Part shown: one piece after another, positions 50,851 to 59,964 of the stretch
Layout: the number at the start of each line of letters is the position of its first letter
Position numbering within the stretch: position 1 is the stretch's first letter
Source of the DNA: Burkholderia sp. WSM2232
GTDB taxonomy: Bacteria; Pseudomonadota; Gammaproteobacteria; Burkholderiales; Burkholderiaceae
Assembly (NCBI RefSeq): GCF_000472545.1
Contig: NZ_AWZV01000019.1
Coordinates: forward strand, 62,001 to 126,000
DNA length: 64,000 bases
Reading direction: 5' to 3'
Notes under the pieces: generated by a model
Database searches by the model: none
The model's input: the letters and a program-made list of their open reading frames with translations, nothing else
Told to the model about the DNA's origin: nothing
Program-made: the position numbers and the translations under genes

Positions 50851-51633
50851 ATGCTCGCGCTGAAGCTAACTCTGGTTCCGCTTTTCGTGCTCGTCGTCTC
50901 GATGTCCGGCAGGTGGTGGGGACCATCGATCGCTGGATGGCTGGCGGGACTGCCCGTGGTAGCCGGGCCTATTTTGTACCTCTTGACGCTTTCGCACGGC
51001 GCCGCGTTCGGAGCCCGCGCGGCGACCTTATCGCTGGCCGCGATCCTCGCGTCCGAAGCGTTCAATTTCGCTTACGCCTGGACATGCAGGTCGCTGACGT
51101 GGCCACTCGCGCTACTTGCAGGCATAACCGTCTGGTTCCTGTCTGCATGCGGCCTCTCGCTCATGCCGACATCGCCCCTCTGGGCCTTGATCGCCGCAGT
51201 CACGGCTGTGACCGTTGGACAGTCGTTCTTGCCGAGAACATCGGCCGTTGCGGCCGGTGCGCCGCTGTCGAGACTCGATTTGCCTGGCAGGATGATTGCC
51301 GGGGCTCTGCTGACTTTCGCTGTCACGTCCATATCGAGCCGGGCCGGCCCGACGTGGAGCGGGTTGCTCGCGGTCTTCCCGCTGCTCGGGATCATCCTTT
51401 CCGTTTCGTCGCATCGCGCTCACGGTCCGGCATTTGTGATTTCGCTACTCCGGGGCATGGTGCTGGGACGCTTCTCATTCGCCGCATTCTGCCTCCTGCT
51501 GACCTTCGCGCTACCCCATCAACGACCCATCTGTGCTTTTGCCGAAGCGGCGTTGCTCGCCATGCTTGTGCAGTGGTGCACGAAGCGCGTCGCGGCCAGC
51601 CGGCTACGAGCACCGGTCGCCGCTGCTGAATGA
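50851..51633 (+). CDS. Conserved integral membrane protein of unknown function
   Basis: A 260-residue hydrophobic protein with eight to nine predicted membrane segments. It begins with a helix-first N-terminus (LALKLTLVPLFVLVVSMSGRWWGPSIAGWLAGLP) and has short loops throughout. Two similar halves are suggested by GLPVVAGPILYLL and GLLAVFPLLGIILSVSSHRAHG, which both lie in a G-L-x-x-x-P-P/L context. I do not recognise a named family with confidence; it may be a small carrier or permease. A good stem-loop terminator follows. It converges with argC. Confidence 0.75.
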   Translation: MLALKLTLVPLFVLVVSMSGRWWGPSIAGWLAGLPVVAGPILYLLTLSHGAAFGARAATLSLAAILASEAFNFAYAWTCRSLTWPLALLAGITVWFLSACGLSLMPTSPLWALIAAVTAVTVGQSFLPRTSAVAAGAPLSRLDLPGRMIAGALLTFAVTSISSRAGPTWSGLLAVFPLLGIILSVSSHRAHGPAFVISLLRGMVLGRFSFAAFCLLLTFALPHQRPICAFAEAALLAMLVQWCTKRVAASRLRAPVAAAE

Positions 51634-51641
51634 CGCTGCTG

Positions 51642-51667
51642 AGTGACGCTGCTTGTGCAGCGTCACT
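51642..51667. terminator. Intrinsic terminator-like stem-loop
   Basis: Perfect 11-base stem AGTGACGCTGC with a TTGT loop, followed by TCTTC, nine bases after the membrane protein stop codon and before the convergent argC stop. It can serve the plus-strand gene and perhaps both. The T tract is short, so efficiency is uncertain. Confidence 0.65.
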
Positions 51668-51761
51668 TCTTCACACACGAATGAGGCAGTGCCGGCCACT
51701 ACCCCAGATTCGATGAAGGCCCAGCCTGGCACTATCGTTGGCCAGGAGGTGCTGCCGAACC

Positions 51762-52691
51762 TCATAGCCGCGCCAGCATCAACTCCAGATTCTGAACCGC
51801 AGCGCTGGATGCGCCCTTGCCAAGGTTGTCGAAAACAGCGGACAGGAGAACCTGACCGTTTTCCTCGTTATGAAAAACGTTGAGGTGCATGTCGTTCGTA
51901 CCGTTCAGCACCTCGGGATCCAGGTAACTCAAGGTACTCGATTCGCGTTGTGGCAAGACGCGTACGTGCGTGCATTGAGCATAGTGACGTGCCAGGCAAG
52001 CATGCAAGGTTGCGCCGTTCACACCCGGTGCGAGCAGCCGCAAATCCAGCGGCACCGTCACCACAATGCCCTGGCGAAACGCCCCTATGGCAGGAACGAA
52101 GATGGGTCGGTGCGCGAGTTGGGCGTAACTCTGGATTTCCGGCGTGTGCTTGTGCGCGAGTTGCAATCCATAGACTTTGTATGAAGGCGCGTTAGCGGCT
52201 TCGGGCCCTTCATACTCTTCCAGCCCGGCGCGTCCGCGTCCGGAGTAGCCGGACGTCGCGTGAATGCTGATGGGGTAGCTTCCTGGTATGAGCCCAGCCT
52301 GCGAAAGGGGACGCAGCAAGCCGATTGCCCCCGTGGGATAGCAGCCAGGATTGGTGACGCGCTGGGCAATCGCGATCCGCTCTGGTTGTTCTGGCGTCAT
52401 TTCGGGAAAGCCGTATGTCCAGCCAGGCTGTATACGGTGCGCCGAGCTGGCGTCGATGACCCTGACCGCAGGATTAACGATGGCTGCCACGGCCTCGCGT
52501 GCGGCGGCGTCGGGCAGACAGAGAATGGCGATGTCGCAGGCGTTGATGGCTTGCGCGCGACGTCGCGCATCTTTTCGGTCATCGGCGGTAAGCGAGAGCA
52601 GCGTTATGTCGGTCCGGCCGTGCAGACGTTCACGGATTTGCAGCCCTGTGGTGCCCTGGTCGCCATCGATGAAAACAATTGGAGCGGTCAT
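51762..52691 (-). CDS. argC: N-acetyl-gamma-glutamyl-phosphate reductase (type 2)
   Basis: A 309-residue NADPH-dependent reductase of arginine synthesis, of the shorter type-2 class. Visible motifs are FIDGDQGTTGLQIRERL (nucleotide binding) at the N-terminus, the catalytic Cys in VTNPGCYPTGAIGLLRPL near residue 117 and SIHATSGYSGRGRAGLEEYE near 141. It converts N-acetylglutamyl phosphate to the semialdehyde. The standard long ArgC is probably encoded elsewhere in the genome. It is divergent from a LysR gene 120 bases away, an unusual setting for a biosynthetic gene. Confidence 0.92.
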   Translation of the reverse strand: MTAPIVFIDGDQGTTGLQIRERLHGRTDITLLSLTADDRKDARRRAQAINACDIAILCLPDAAAREAVAAIVNPAVRVIDASSAHRIQPGWTYGFPEMTPEQPERIAIAQRVTNPGCYPTGAIGLLRPLSQAGLIPGSYPISIHATSGYSGRGRAGLEEYEGPEAANAPSYKVYGLQLAHKHTPEIQSYAQLAHRPIFVPAIGAFRQGIVVTVPLDLRLLAPGVNGATLHACLARHYAQCTHVRVLPQRESSTLSYLDPEVLNGTNDMHLNVFHNEENGQVLLSAVFDNLGKGASSAAVQNLELMLARL

Positions 52692-52811
52692 GAACGGGAT
52701 ACTCCGAGTGGTTATAAGGCCAAGCGAACCACATGATCCCGCAATGGATACAATAGGAGAAGTTGAATTTCATGACCTTGAGATTCAGGTTTTCTGAATG
52801 AGGACGCCGAC

Positions 52812-53696
52812 ATGCGAGAGATCAGCCTGGACCGCTTGCGCACCCTTATCGCGATCACCGAGCGTGGGTCGTTTGCAGAGGCAGCGCGTGCACTGAATCT
52901 GGCGCCTCCGACAGTCAGCCTGCATATCGCCGAACTCGAAGCGCGCATCGGGGCGCCGCTCCTTTCGCGAAAGCGCGGGCAGATAAAGCCCTCGGCGATA
53001 GGAGAGGTGCTGGTGGAGCGCGCGCGGCGACTGCTTGCGGATGCTGAGCAGGCGCTTGACGATGTCCAACGCCAGGTACAGGGGCTTGAAGGGCGCGCCA
53101 GAATCGGCGCTTCGACCGGCGCAATCGCCCACCTGTTGCCTCAGGCGCTAGAAGTGTTGCGCCAGCACCACCCCGCTATCGACGTACAGGTTGCAGTCCT
53201 CACCTCGTCCGAAACGTTGTCCCGGCTGGCAGCTGGGACGCTAGACGTTGGGCTGGTGGCCTTGCCTCAGCCTCCCGTAGCCGGACTCGTAATAACGCCT
53301 TGGAGGCGCGACCCGGTGATGGCCTTTGTGCCGGCGCATTGGCAGTGCCCGGCGCGCGTTACCCCTGAATGGCTCGCCGCCCAGCCTCTCATTCTCAATG
53401 ACGCCAGCACGCGTCTTTCACGTCTGACAACGGAGTGGTTCAGCACCGCAGGGCAGCATCCCGCGCCTCGCATACAGCTGAACTACAACGACGCGATCAA
53501 GAGCCTTGTGGCGGCAGGCTATGGCGCCGCGCTGCTACCTCATGAGGCAACTGCGCCGCCAACCGACAAGCGCATAGTCATGCGACCGCTGCGCCCGGCG
53601 CTGTGGCGTCAGCTCGGCATTGCTCATCGCGCTGGGTACGTTGAGCGTGCCACGCAACACGTGCTTGAAGTGTTGCGGGATTTGCGATTTAGATAG
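52812..53696 (+). CDS. LysR family transcriptional regulator
   Basis: A 294-residue LysR regulator. The HTH spans residues 1-60 (ISLDRLRTLIAITERGSFAEAARALNLAPPTVSLHIAELEARIGAP pattern) and the effector domain about 88-290 (IGASTGAIAHLLPQALEVLRQHHP, then YNDAIKSLVAAGYGAALLPHEA). It is divergent from the type-2 argC, whose expression it probably controls. The inducer is unknown; an acetylated amino acid intermediate is possible. Confidence 0.9.
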   Translation: MREISLDRLRTLIAITERGSFAEAARALNLAPPTVSLHIAELEARIGAPLLSRKRGQIKPSAIGEVLVERARRLLADAEQALDDVQRQVQGLEGRARIGASTGAIAHLLPQALEVLRQHHPAIDVQVAVLTSSETLSRLAAGTLDVGLVALPQPPVAGLVITPWRRDPVMAFVPAHWQCPARVTPEWLAAQPLILNDASTRLSRLTTEWFSTAGQHPAPRIQLNYNDAIKSLVAAGYGAALLPHEATAPPTDKRIVMRPLRPALWRQLGIAHRAGYVERATQHVLEVLRDLRFR

Positions 53697-54067
53697 TTTT
53701 TGGACAGCGTGCTCTGCAGTGGCTAATGGTTGTCGGCGGAGAAGATGGAACGGCCGCATGAATGGCGCTATTGACGACTCGCCATTGATCGACCCATTGA
53801 ATCGCATTTCGCATTGGTCCAGAACGGACGTCCGGGAAGGCGCATCAGCCGTTGAGCTCAAAGTGCCGGCAGTAATGCCTTTTCGGTAGGGCATTGACGC
53901 GACCACAGACCATCCGGTCGCCGCTCGAGCCGCATCCCGCAAGTCCCCGCACGACAACTAGTCTCAACTTCCCGGCACGAAGGCGGAAAACGCAGAAGTC
54001 TCGGCATGCGTTCGCGACTTCAATGGCTATTCTTCAGACGCTGTGACCAACGCCTTGCCGGTCGGTT
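53697..54067. other. Intergenic region with no recognised gene
   Basis: About 370 bases between the LysR gene and the TpsA-like exoprotein gene. I see no coding frame that matches a family. Local base composition is lower in GC than most of the window, and short stop-interrupted frames may be remnants of something no longer identifiable. Confidence 0.4.
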
Positions 54068-56524
54068 ATGCGGGTCGTGCCAGCCATTCTGCGATTGCGC
54101 GAAGGGGGAGATGTGAGACTTCCGGAATCAACCCGGTCCGCGCGACGCGCACTGCATCGTCGACAGCCGAACCGAACGCTCTGGGTTGCCACTGGCATTT
54201 CGCTAACGGGCCTGTGCTTCGGGCATGCGACGCTCGCAGCGGGACCACTTCCGCAAGGCGGCACCTATGTGGCCGGCACGGGCGCGATAGCAGGCCAGGG
54301 CAACGGCCTCGTCATTACGCAACCGGGTTCGACACGCGGCGTGATCGACTGGAACAGTTTTTCAATCGGCAGGAACAACACCGTCACCTTCAACAACGGC
54401 TCCGGCGCGACGCTGAACCGGGTGACGGGCGGTGTGCCATCCGCGATCTTCGGCAAGCTCACTGCAACGGGCAGCCTGTATGTGATCAATCCGCAAGGCA
54501 TCGTCGTCGGGCCTTCGGGCGTGATCGGCACGGGCGGCCGTTTCGTCGCGTCCACGCTCGATGTCTGCAACTGCGCGTTCATGCACGGCGCTGACGCGCT
54601 TACTCTCTCGGGCGACTCTGACGCAAGCGTGATCAACCTCGGCAAGATCGGCTCCAGTGGCGGCGATGTGTTCCTGATTGCCCGACGCACGGTCATTAAC
54701 GCGGGCGCCGTGGCAGCGCCCAACGGCACAGTGGAACTGGCAGCCGGCGAAAAGGTCCTGTTGCAGGACCTGAGCAGTAGCAGGCAGGTCTTCGTACAGA
54801 GTGGCAGTCAGGGCACGGTCGTCAACCGGGGGCGGATCGAGGCCGCACAGATCAGCCTGCAGGCCGCAGATGGCAACGTCTACGCGCTTGCCGGTGGCGG
54901 CACGCGCGTCCGCGCGACGGGCACCGCGAATCGGCAAGGTCACGTGTGGCTCGTCGCCGATGATGGGCGTGTCGCGCAGTACGGCACGATCGCCGCGAGC
55001 AACGCTGGCGGCAGCGGTGGGACGGTCGATACTCAAGCGGCGCAACCAACGTTCGGCAAGCACGCGGCCGTTCTCGCTGGCCAATGGAATCTGTCGAGCG
55101 ACACTTTCACGATAGATGATGCCGCGGCTCGCGCGTTGCAGCGCAGCCTGAACGCAGGTACATCAGTCGATGTCATGACCACGGCCACGAACGCGAACGG
55201 CGCGACAGGCGACCTCAGCGTTGCGTCGAGCCTTAGCTGGAGCGGCCCGGCTTCGCTCACGCTCGCCGCCTATCGCAACGTCTTGCTGACCACGGGCACC
55301 ACCGTTGCGAACAACGGCACGGGCAGTCTGACCTTGCGCGCCGACGCATCCGCAATAGACAACGGCGGCAGCGTCATCAACAACGGTAGCATCGACTGGT
55401 CGAAAAGTACGGGAATCGTCAGCGCACTCTACGATATGAACGGTAGTCACAGTCCCGGCCGTCTGGTGAGCAACCCCGCCTGGAGCACACCGCGCTACAG
55501 CGGACTTGTGCAGCAGATAACCGGCTATCAACTCGTCAATTCGGTCGCGGACCTGCAGAACATCGCAAACAATCTCGCAGGCGTCTATGCGCTCGGCAAG
55601 AATATCGACGCGAGCGCGACGAGTACTGCCATCGCCTTCGTTTCGATCGGCAGCGCGACCGCGCCTTTCACCGGGCAACTGGATGGCATGGGCCATGTCA
55701 TCGACAGGTTCAGTCAACGTGACCAGAGTTCGGGTTCGCCTGCGGCCGGCCTGTTTGGCGTGATTGGTCCCGCAGGGGTCGTTCGCAATGTCGGCATGAC
55801 GAACGCCGACATAGCGACTAACGTCTATTACCCGGCTGGAATCCCGTTCGGGATTCTCGCCGGGCAAAACGAGGGCTTGATTACTTACGCTTACAGCAGT
55901 GGCGTTCGCAGCGCTGGCTCTTTCGAGGGGGCGGAGGTTGGAGGTCTGGTGGGGCGCAACGACGGTCTGATCGAACGATCGTCGAGCACTGCGGCGCTCA
56001 GCAATGGCGGCTTGCTTGGCGGGCTTGTCGGCGCCAATTTCGGCACCGTTAGTCAGTCCTATATGAATGGAATAGTAAGCCCGAACGTTCACGGCCAGGG
56101 TGGCGGTCTGGTGGGCCACAACGGGGGAACGGTGTCACAGTCGTACGCAAGCGGAGAGACCTTCGGCCTTTTTTCCGCAGGTGGATTGGCTTACTCGAAT
56201 GGCGGTGTGATCGAACAGTCGTTCGCGTCAGGCGCGGTCCGAGGGCCCTCATATCAAGGTCCGACCTACGGCACGTATGGCGCAATCGTGGGGTACAACG
56301 ACGGGGGAACGATTGCCCCCAACGTCTACTGGGACAAAGAAACAACGACGCGGCTGGCAAGTACGGGGGCTGGCACGCAACTGCCCGCGGCGAACGGCCT
56401 GACAAGCGCGCAGATGAGTAGCCCGGCCAGCTTTGACGCATTCTGGGACTTCAGTGCGACTGGGGCGTGGGCCATGCCGGCGGGCGCGACTCACCCGGTC
56501 CTGCGTTGGCAGTTGGCGCAATAG
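54068..56524 (+). CDS. Filamentous haemagglutinin-type exoprotein (TPS domain) with GLUG repeats
   Basis: An 818-residue predicted secreted adhesin. The first 60 residues form an extended signal peptide (basic ARRALHRRQPNR, then LWVATGISLTGLCFGHATLAAG). Residues of about 60-340 are the two-partner-secretion domain (TQPGSTRGVIDWNSFSIGRNNTVTF, VINPQGIVVG as the NPxG motif). The middle is beta-helix-like. About residues 620-745 hold four or five GLUG repeats (GGLVGxNxG, at roughly 624, 650, 678, 705, 738). A short globular tail ends at VLRWQLAQ. No TpsB transporter gene is nearby, so it is an orphan. A GTG at 54113 with a stronger ribosome site (AAGGGGGAG) is an alternative start. Confidence 0.88.
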   Translation: MRVVPAILRLREGGDVRLPESTRSARRALHRRQPNRTLWVATGISLTGLCFGHATLAAGPLPQGGTYVAGTGAIAGQGNGLVITQPGSTRGVIDWNSFSIGRNNTVTFNNGSGATLNRVTGGVPSAIFGKLTATGSLYVINPQGIVVGPSGVIGTGGRFVASTLDVCNCAFMHGADALTLSGDSDASVINLGKIGSSGGDVFLIARRTVINAGAVAAPNGTVELAAGEKVLLQDLSSSRQVFVQSGSQGTVVNRGRIEAAQISLQAADGNVYALAGGGTRVRATGTANRQGHVWLVADDGRVAQYGTIAASNAGGSGGTVDTQAAQPTFGKHAAVLAGQWNLSSDTFTIDDAAARALQRSLNAGTSVDVMTTATNANGATGDLSVASSLSWSGPASLTLAAYRNVLLTTGTTVANNGTGSLTLRADASAIDNGGSVINNGSIDWSKSTGIVSALYDMNGSHSPGRLVSNPAWSTPRYSGLVQQITGYQLVNSVADLQNIANNLAGVYALGKNIDASATSTAIAFVSIGSATAPFTGQLDGMGHVIDRFSQRDQSSGSPAAGLFGVIGPAGVVRNVGMTNADIATNVYYPAGIPFGILAGQNEGLITYAYSSGVRSAGSFEGAEVGGLVGRNDGLIERSSSTAALSNGGLLGGLVGANFGTVSQSYMNGIVSPNVHGQGGGLVGHNGGTVSQSYASGETFGLFSAGGLAYSNGGVIEQSFASGAVRGPSYQGPTYGTYGAIVGYNDGGTIAPNVYWDKETTTRLASTGAGTQLPAANGLTSAQMSSPASFDAFWDFSATGAWAMPAGATHPVLRWQLAQ

Positions 56525-56574
56525 GCGCTGTGGTGAACTCGGGGCGGGCGCCGTGGAGCCGCCGCCCCGACCGG

Positions 56575-57480
56575 CTAATCAAAATAAGGCGCCAATACCC
56601 CTTCGATCCAGTCCATGAAGGTCCGCACGCGTGGCGACAGATTACGTCGATGCGCCACCACGAGCGACGCGGCGAGAGGCTCGGGACGTAAGTCGGGCAG
56701 AACCTCCACTAGCGCGCCGCTTTCAATGTGATGCGCGAGCGCCAGATATCCCGCCTGTATCAGCCCTATGCCCGCAAGCCCGGCTGCATGATAGGTCTGC
56801 ACACTGTTGACCTGCATCGCGCCTGGCAACGCAAGCGACGCGTAGCCGTTGCCGTCTGGGTACTCCCATCCGGCATGCTTCGCGCCGAGTGTCAGCGTGT
56901 AATGCACCATCCTGTGTCCCTGGCTGCGCAGATCATCGAGCGTATGCGGTATGCCGTGCCGTGCCAGATAGCTCGGGCTCGCCGCGTTGGTCATGCGCAG
57001 CTTGCCCAGCGGTCGGGCAATCAGGCTCTCGTCGGCAATCGGACCCAGACGGATCACGCAATCAAACCCTTCCTGCACGAGATCGACGCGCCTATCGGTG
57101 CTGGAAAGCTCCAGTTGCAAATCTGGATGCGCTGCCATGAGTTCCGGCAGTGCGGGAACCACGACGCTTCGCGCCAATTCGGTGGGCATGTCGACACGCA
57201 ATCTTCCCCGTAGCGGTGTGCCATTGCCCGAGAACATCGACTGCAATTCCTGCACGTCGGCCAGCAGATCGCGAGCCCGGGAATAAAAGGCGCGTCCATC
57301 TTCAGTAAGTTGCACACTTCGCGTAGTCCGATGCAGGAGAGTGGCTCCCACATCCCGCTCGAGCTCACGGATCACCATAGAGACACGTCCCTTCTGGATG
57401 CCAAGGCTTTCCGCCGCACGCGTGAAGCTCGTCATTTCGGCGACACGGGCAAAGATCAGAAGCGCGTCAAGGTTTTGCAT
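56575..57480 (-). CDS. LysR family transcriptional regulator
   Basis: A 301-residue LysR of the CrgA-like branch, with LDALLIFARVAEMTSFTRAAESLGIQKGRVSMVIRELERDVGATLLHRTTRS-type HTH in residues 1-60 and an effector domain starting LRGRLRVDMPTELAR near 92. It is divergent from the flavodoxin-like gene at 57597, with 116 bases between the starts containing an AT-rich stretch. It probably activates the WrbA-like and aldo/keto reductase genes. The signal is unknown; quinones or oxidative stress are possible. Confidence 0.92.
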   Translation of the reverse strand: MQNLDALLIFARVAEMTSFTRAAESLGIQKGRVSMVIRELERDVGATLLHRTTRSVQLTEDGRAFYSRARDLLADVQELQSMFSGNGTPLRGRLRVDMPTELARSVVVPALPELMAAHPDLQLELSSTDRRVDLVQEGFDCVIRLGPIADESLIARPLGKLRMTNAASPSYLARHGIPHTLDDLRSQGHRMVHYTLTLGAKHAGWEYPDGNGYASLALPGAMQVNSVQTYHAAGLAGIGLIQAGYLALAHHIESGALVEVLPDLRPEPLAASLVVAHRRNLSPRVRTFMDWIEGVLAPYFD

Positions 57481-57596
57481 TGTTCACTCAGGAAGTAACA
57501 GAACGTTATCTTTGTCGTTATTTATAGCTCAATTGGGACTCAGTAGACTAGCTTCCCATGTCATCCGCAGGACAACCTGAACGAAAGGGAATAACC

Positions 57597-58187
57597 ATGA
57601 ATCAGCACACCTCTCCGGTTAAAACTGTCGCCGTCTACCACTCTGGCTATGGGCATACCGAGCGTATGGCCAGAGCTATTGCCGAAGGCGCGGGCGCAGT
57701 GCTCGTCACGATCGATAACGAGGGCAACATTGCCGAGGATGCGTGGGAAACGCTTGCCGGCGCGGATGCCATCCTGTTTGGCTCGCCGACCTACATGGGC
57801 GGCCCCAGCTGGCAGTTCAAGAAGTTTGCTGACGGTTCCTCGAAGCCCTGGTTCGAAGGCCGGTGGCAAAACAAGGTCTTTGGCGGCTTTACCAATAGTG
57901 CGAGTCTGAACGGCGACAAGCTCAATACGCTCGAATACTTTTTCCTGCTGGCTGGTCAGCATGGCGGCATCTGGGTCGGCATGGATATCAAGCCGGCAAA
58001 CGTCAAGGCGTCAATGCGCGACGACCTGAATCGCATGGGCTCGTACATCGCGCCGATGGCGCAGACACCTGCCGATGCGACGCCTGAAGAGATGTCGCCG
58101 GGAGATCTCGAGACGGCCCGCCGCTATGGTGCCCGCGTCGCGATGATCGCCGGGCAGTTGCGGGCCGGCAGACATCAAAGCAACTGA
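57597..58187 (+). CDS. Flavodoxin-like NAD(P)H:quinone oxidoreductase (WrbA-related)
   Basis: A 196-residue flavodoxin-fold protein. The FMN phosphate-binding loop is YHSGYGHTERMARAIAEGA near residue 15, followed by GADAILFGSPTYMGGPSWQFKKF near 65 and a C-terminal DLETARRYGARVA helix. It resembles WrbA/flavodoxin family protein and probably reduces quinones by two electrons using NAD(P)H. The start at 57597 is used (GAAAGGGAATAACC upstream). It lies 71 bases before the aldo/keto reductase gene on the same strand and is divergent from the LysR gene, so the two reductases probably form one operon. Confidence 0.88.
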   Translation: MNQHTSPVKTVAVYHSGYGHTERMARAIAEGAGAVLVTIDNEGNIAEDAWETLAGADAILFGSPTYMGGPSWQFKKFADGSSKPWFEGRWQNKVFGGFTNSASLNGDKLNTLEYFFLLAGQHGGIWVGMDIKPANVKASMRDDLNRMGSYIAPMAQTPADATPEEMSPGDLETARRYGARVAMIAGQLRAGRHQSN

Positions 58188-58258
58188 AACTTTGTTGCAT
58201 GAGGAAGGGAGGCGCCAGGCCGCCACATTTTATCCAGCCAATCTCGAAGGGAACTGCC

Positions 58259-59314
58259 ATGAAATACAAGCAACTTGGCCGCACCGGCCTGTTTGTTTCC
58301 GAACTGTGCCTCGGCACGATGACGCTGGGCGGCAATGCCGACGCCGGCATGTGGGCGGCGATCGGCGCGGTCGGCCAGGACGAGGCGAACCGACTGATCG
58401 CCCGCGCGCTTGCCGAGGGAATCAACTTCATCGACACCGCCGACGTATATTCATTCGGCCAGTCAGAACGCCTCGTCGGACAGGCGCTCAGAGACCTCGG
58501 GGTGCGACGCAGTGAGATCGTGCTTGCTACGAAGACAGCTGGCGCGATGGGCCCCAAACCGAACGATCAGGGGGCGTCGCGTGGTCACATCATGGATTCT
58601 GTGCAGAGGAGCCTGGAGCGTCTTCAGGTCGACCATATAGACCTGTACCAGATACACGCCAGCGATCCTGTCACCCCGATTGACGAGACGCTGCGTGCGC
58701 TCGACGATCTTACGCGGCAGGGGCTGGTTCGTTATGTCGGCGTCTCAAACTGGCGGGCAGGCAAGATCGGCAAGGCGCTCGGACTGAGCCAGGCGCTGCA
58801 CGCTACGCGCTTCGAGACGCTGCAGGCGTACTATTCGATTGCCGGACGTGACGTCGAGCGCGAGCTGGTACCGCTCGCCATCGAGGAGCGGATGGGGCTT
58901 CTCGTCTGGTCGCCGCTGGCCGGCGGATTGCTGTCGGGCAAGTTCGGCCCCGGCGCTCCGACTGAAGAAGGTTCGCGGCGCAGCCATTTTGATTTTCCCC
59001 CGGTCGATCTCGAACGGGCCTGGTCGTGCGTTGCGGAAATGCGCAGCATTGCCGACGCGCGCGGTGTCTCGGTTGCCCGGATCGCGCTCGCCTGGATACT
59101 CGCCAGGCCGTATGTCACGAGCGTCATCATCGGTGCCAAACGGGTCGAACAGCTCGAAGATAATCTGGGTGCAGTCGATATCGTCCTGACCGAAGAAGAG
59201 CTTGCGCGTCTTGAAGCCGTGAGTGCTCTGCCTCCCCATTATCCCGGCTGGATGATCGAGCGTCAGGAGTCGGGCCGGATCCCTGCGGCTTTCAGCGGGG
59301 GCGGGGCGAAATAG
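58259..59314 (+). CDS. Aldo/keto reductase
   Basis: A 351-residue NADPH-dependent aldo/keto reductase. The start MKYKQLGRTGLFVSELCLGTMTLGG is typical; the catalytic tetrad is visible as NFIDTADVYSFGQSE (Asp, Tyr), ATKTAG (Lys) and IDLYQIHASDP (His). SVIIGAKRVEQLEDNLGAVD near the C-terminus is the NADPH-binding part. AAGGGAACTGCC precedes the ATG at 58259. It likely reduces aldehydes or quinone-derived carbonyls and is probably cotranscribed with the flavodoxin-like gene. A DUF1330 gene follows after 95 bases. Confidence 0.92.
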   Translation: MKYKQLGRTGLFVSELCLGTMTLGGNADAGMWAAIGAVGQDEANRLIARALAEGINFIDTADVYSFGQSERLVGQALRDLGVRRSEIVLATKTAGAMGPKPNDQGASRGHIMDSVQRSLERLQVDHIDLYQIHASDPVTPIDETLRALDDLTRQGLVRYVGVSNWRAGKIGKALGLSQALHATRFETLQAYYSIAGRDVERELVPLAIEERMGLLVWSPLAGGLLSGKFGPGAPTEEGSRRSHFDFPPVDLERAWSCVAEMRSIADARGVSVARIALAWILARPYVTSVIIGAKRVEQLEDNLGAVDIVLTEEELARLEAVSALPPHYPGWMIERQESGRIPAAFSGGGAK

Positions 59315-59409
59315 AATCGGCTGCTGCACATCAATATTTTCGACGCGGGCGGTTGCGAATACCCGCCACGCGTTGCATTGCGTGCGTCCAGCACGAAAGA
59401 GAGATCAAC

Positions 59410-59700
59410 ATGCCAAAGGGTTATTTAATCGCACATGTTAGCGTCTCAGACGCAACTGCTTACTCCGCATATGCAAAAGCCGCAGGCGATGCAATGAAGA
59501 ATTTCAGCCCCAAGGTCATTGCGGCGTGGGGACAATATGAAAACCTGGAAGGGGAGGCGCACGAGCGGCATATGGTCCTCGAGTTCGATTCGCTTGCCGA
59601 GGCGAGGCGTTTCTACGAGAGCCCCGAATACCAGGCGGCCAAGGCGCTCCGCGCAGGGGCTGCGACGGGGACCTTTGTTATTGTGGAAGGGGCTCTGTGA
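59410..59700 (+). CDS. DUF1330 family protein
   Basis: A 96-residue ferredoxin-like alpha/beta protein of the DUF1330 group. The pattern is KGYLIAHVSVSDATAYSAYAKAA, then HERHMVLEFDSLAEARRFYESPEYQAAKALRAGAA and GTFVIVEG. The function is not known; members often accompany oxidoreductases, as here. AAGAGAGATCAAC precedes the ATG. It is on the same strand as the two reductase genes and may be in the same operon. Confidence 0.88.
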   Translation: MPKGYLIAHVSVSDATAYSAYAKAAGDAMKNFSPKVIAAWGQYENLEGEAHERHMVLEFDSLAEARRFYESPEYQAAKALRAGAATGTFVIVEGAL

Positions 59701-59749
59701 TCTTGGGCGGGGAGAGTGGAGCATTAGCCCTTGGGGCTGTGATCGGGTC

Positions 59750-59878
59750 GACGCACAGTACAACGCCGCGAACCAGTTGACGCGTTGGGCGGGTAAGACA
59801 TTCTCATACCACCTTAGCGGCAATGTCGTTGGGGACGGAATTAATCAGTATAACTGGGACGGGCAGGGCCTACGGAGA
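59750..59878 (+). pseudogene. RHS-repeat protein fragment
   Basis: Forty-three codons read DAQYNAANQLTRWAGKTFSY, then HLSGNVVGDGINQYNWDGQG. This is one or two YD/RHS repeat units (family pattern YNAANQLTxWxGxxFxYDxxGNLxxDGxxxYxWDxxGRL). No other part of an Rhs protein, toxin tip or immunity gene is present, so it is a leftover from a larger polymorphic-toxin gene. There is no start signal of its own. Confidence 0.65.
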
Positions 59879-59964
59879 CCGACGGCCCGCACTTGCCTCA
59901 CTACGAACTGTATTACATTCCACAAACAGATCGCGCTCTGCGCCTATCCCCCACCTTCAACCCG

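Noticed and set aside
54043..54594. Plus-strand 183-codon frame overlapping the start of the exoprotein gene
   Set aside because: Out-of-frame shadow. The TPS signal peptide and NPxG motif lie in the frame from 54068.
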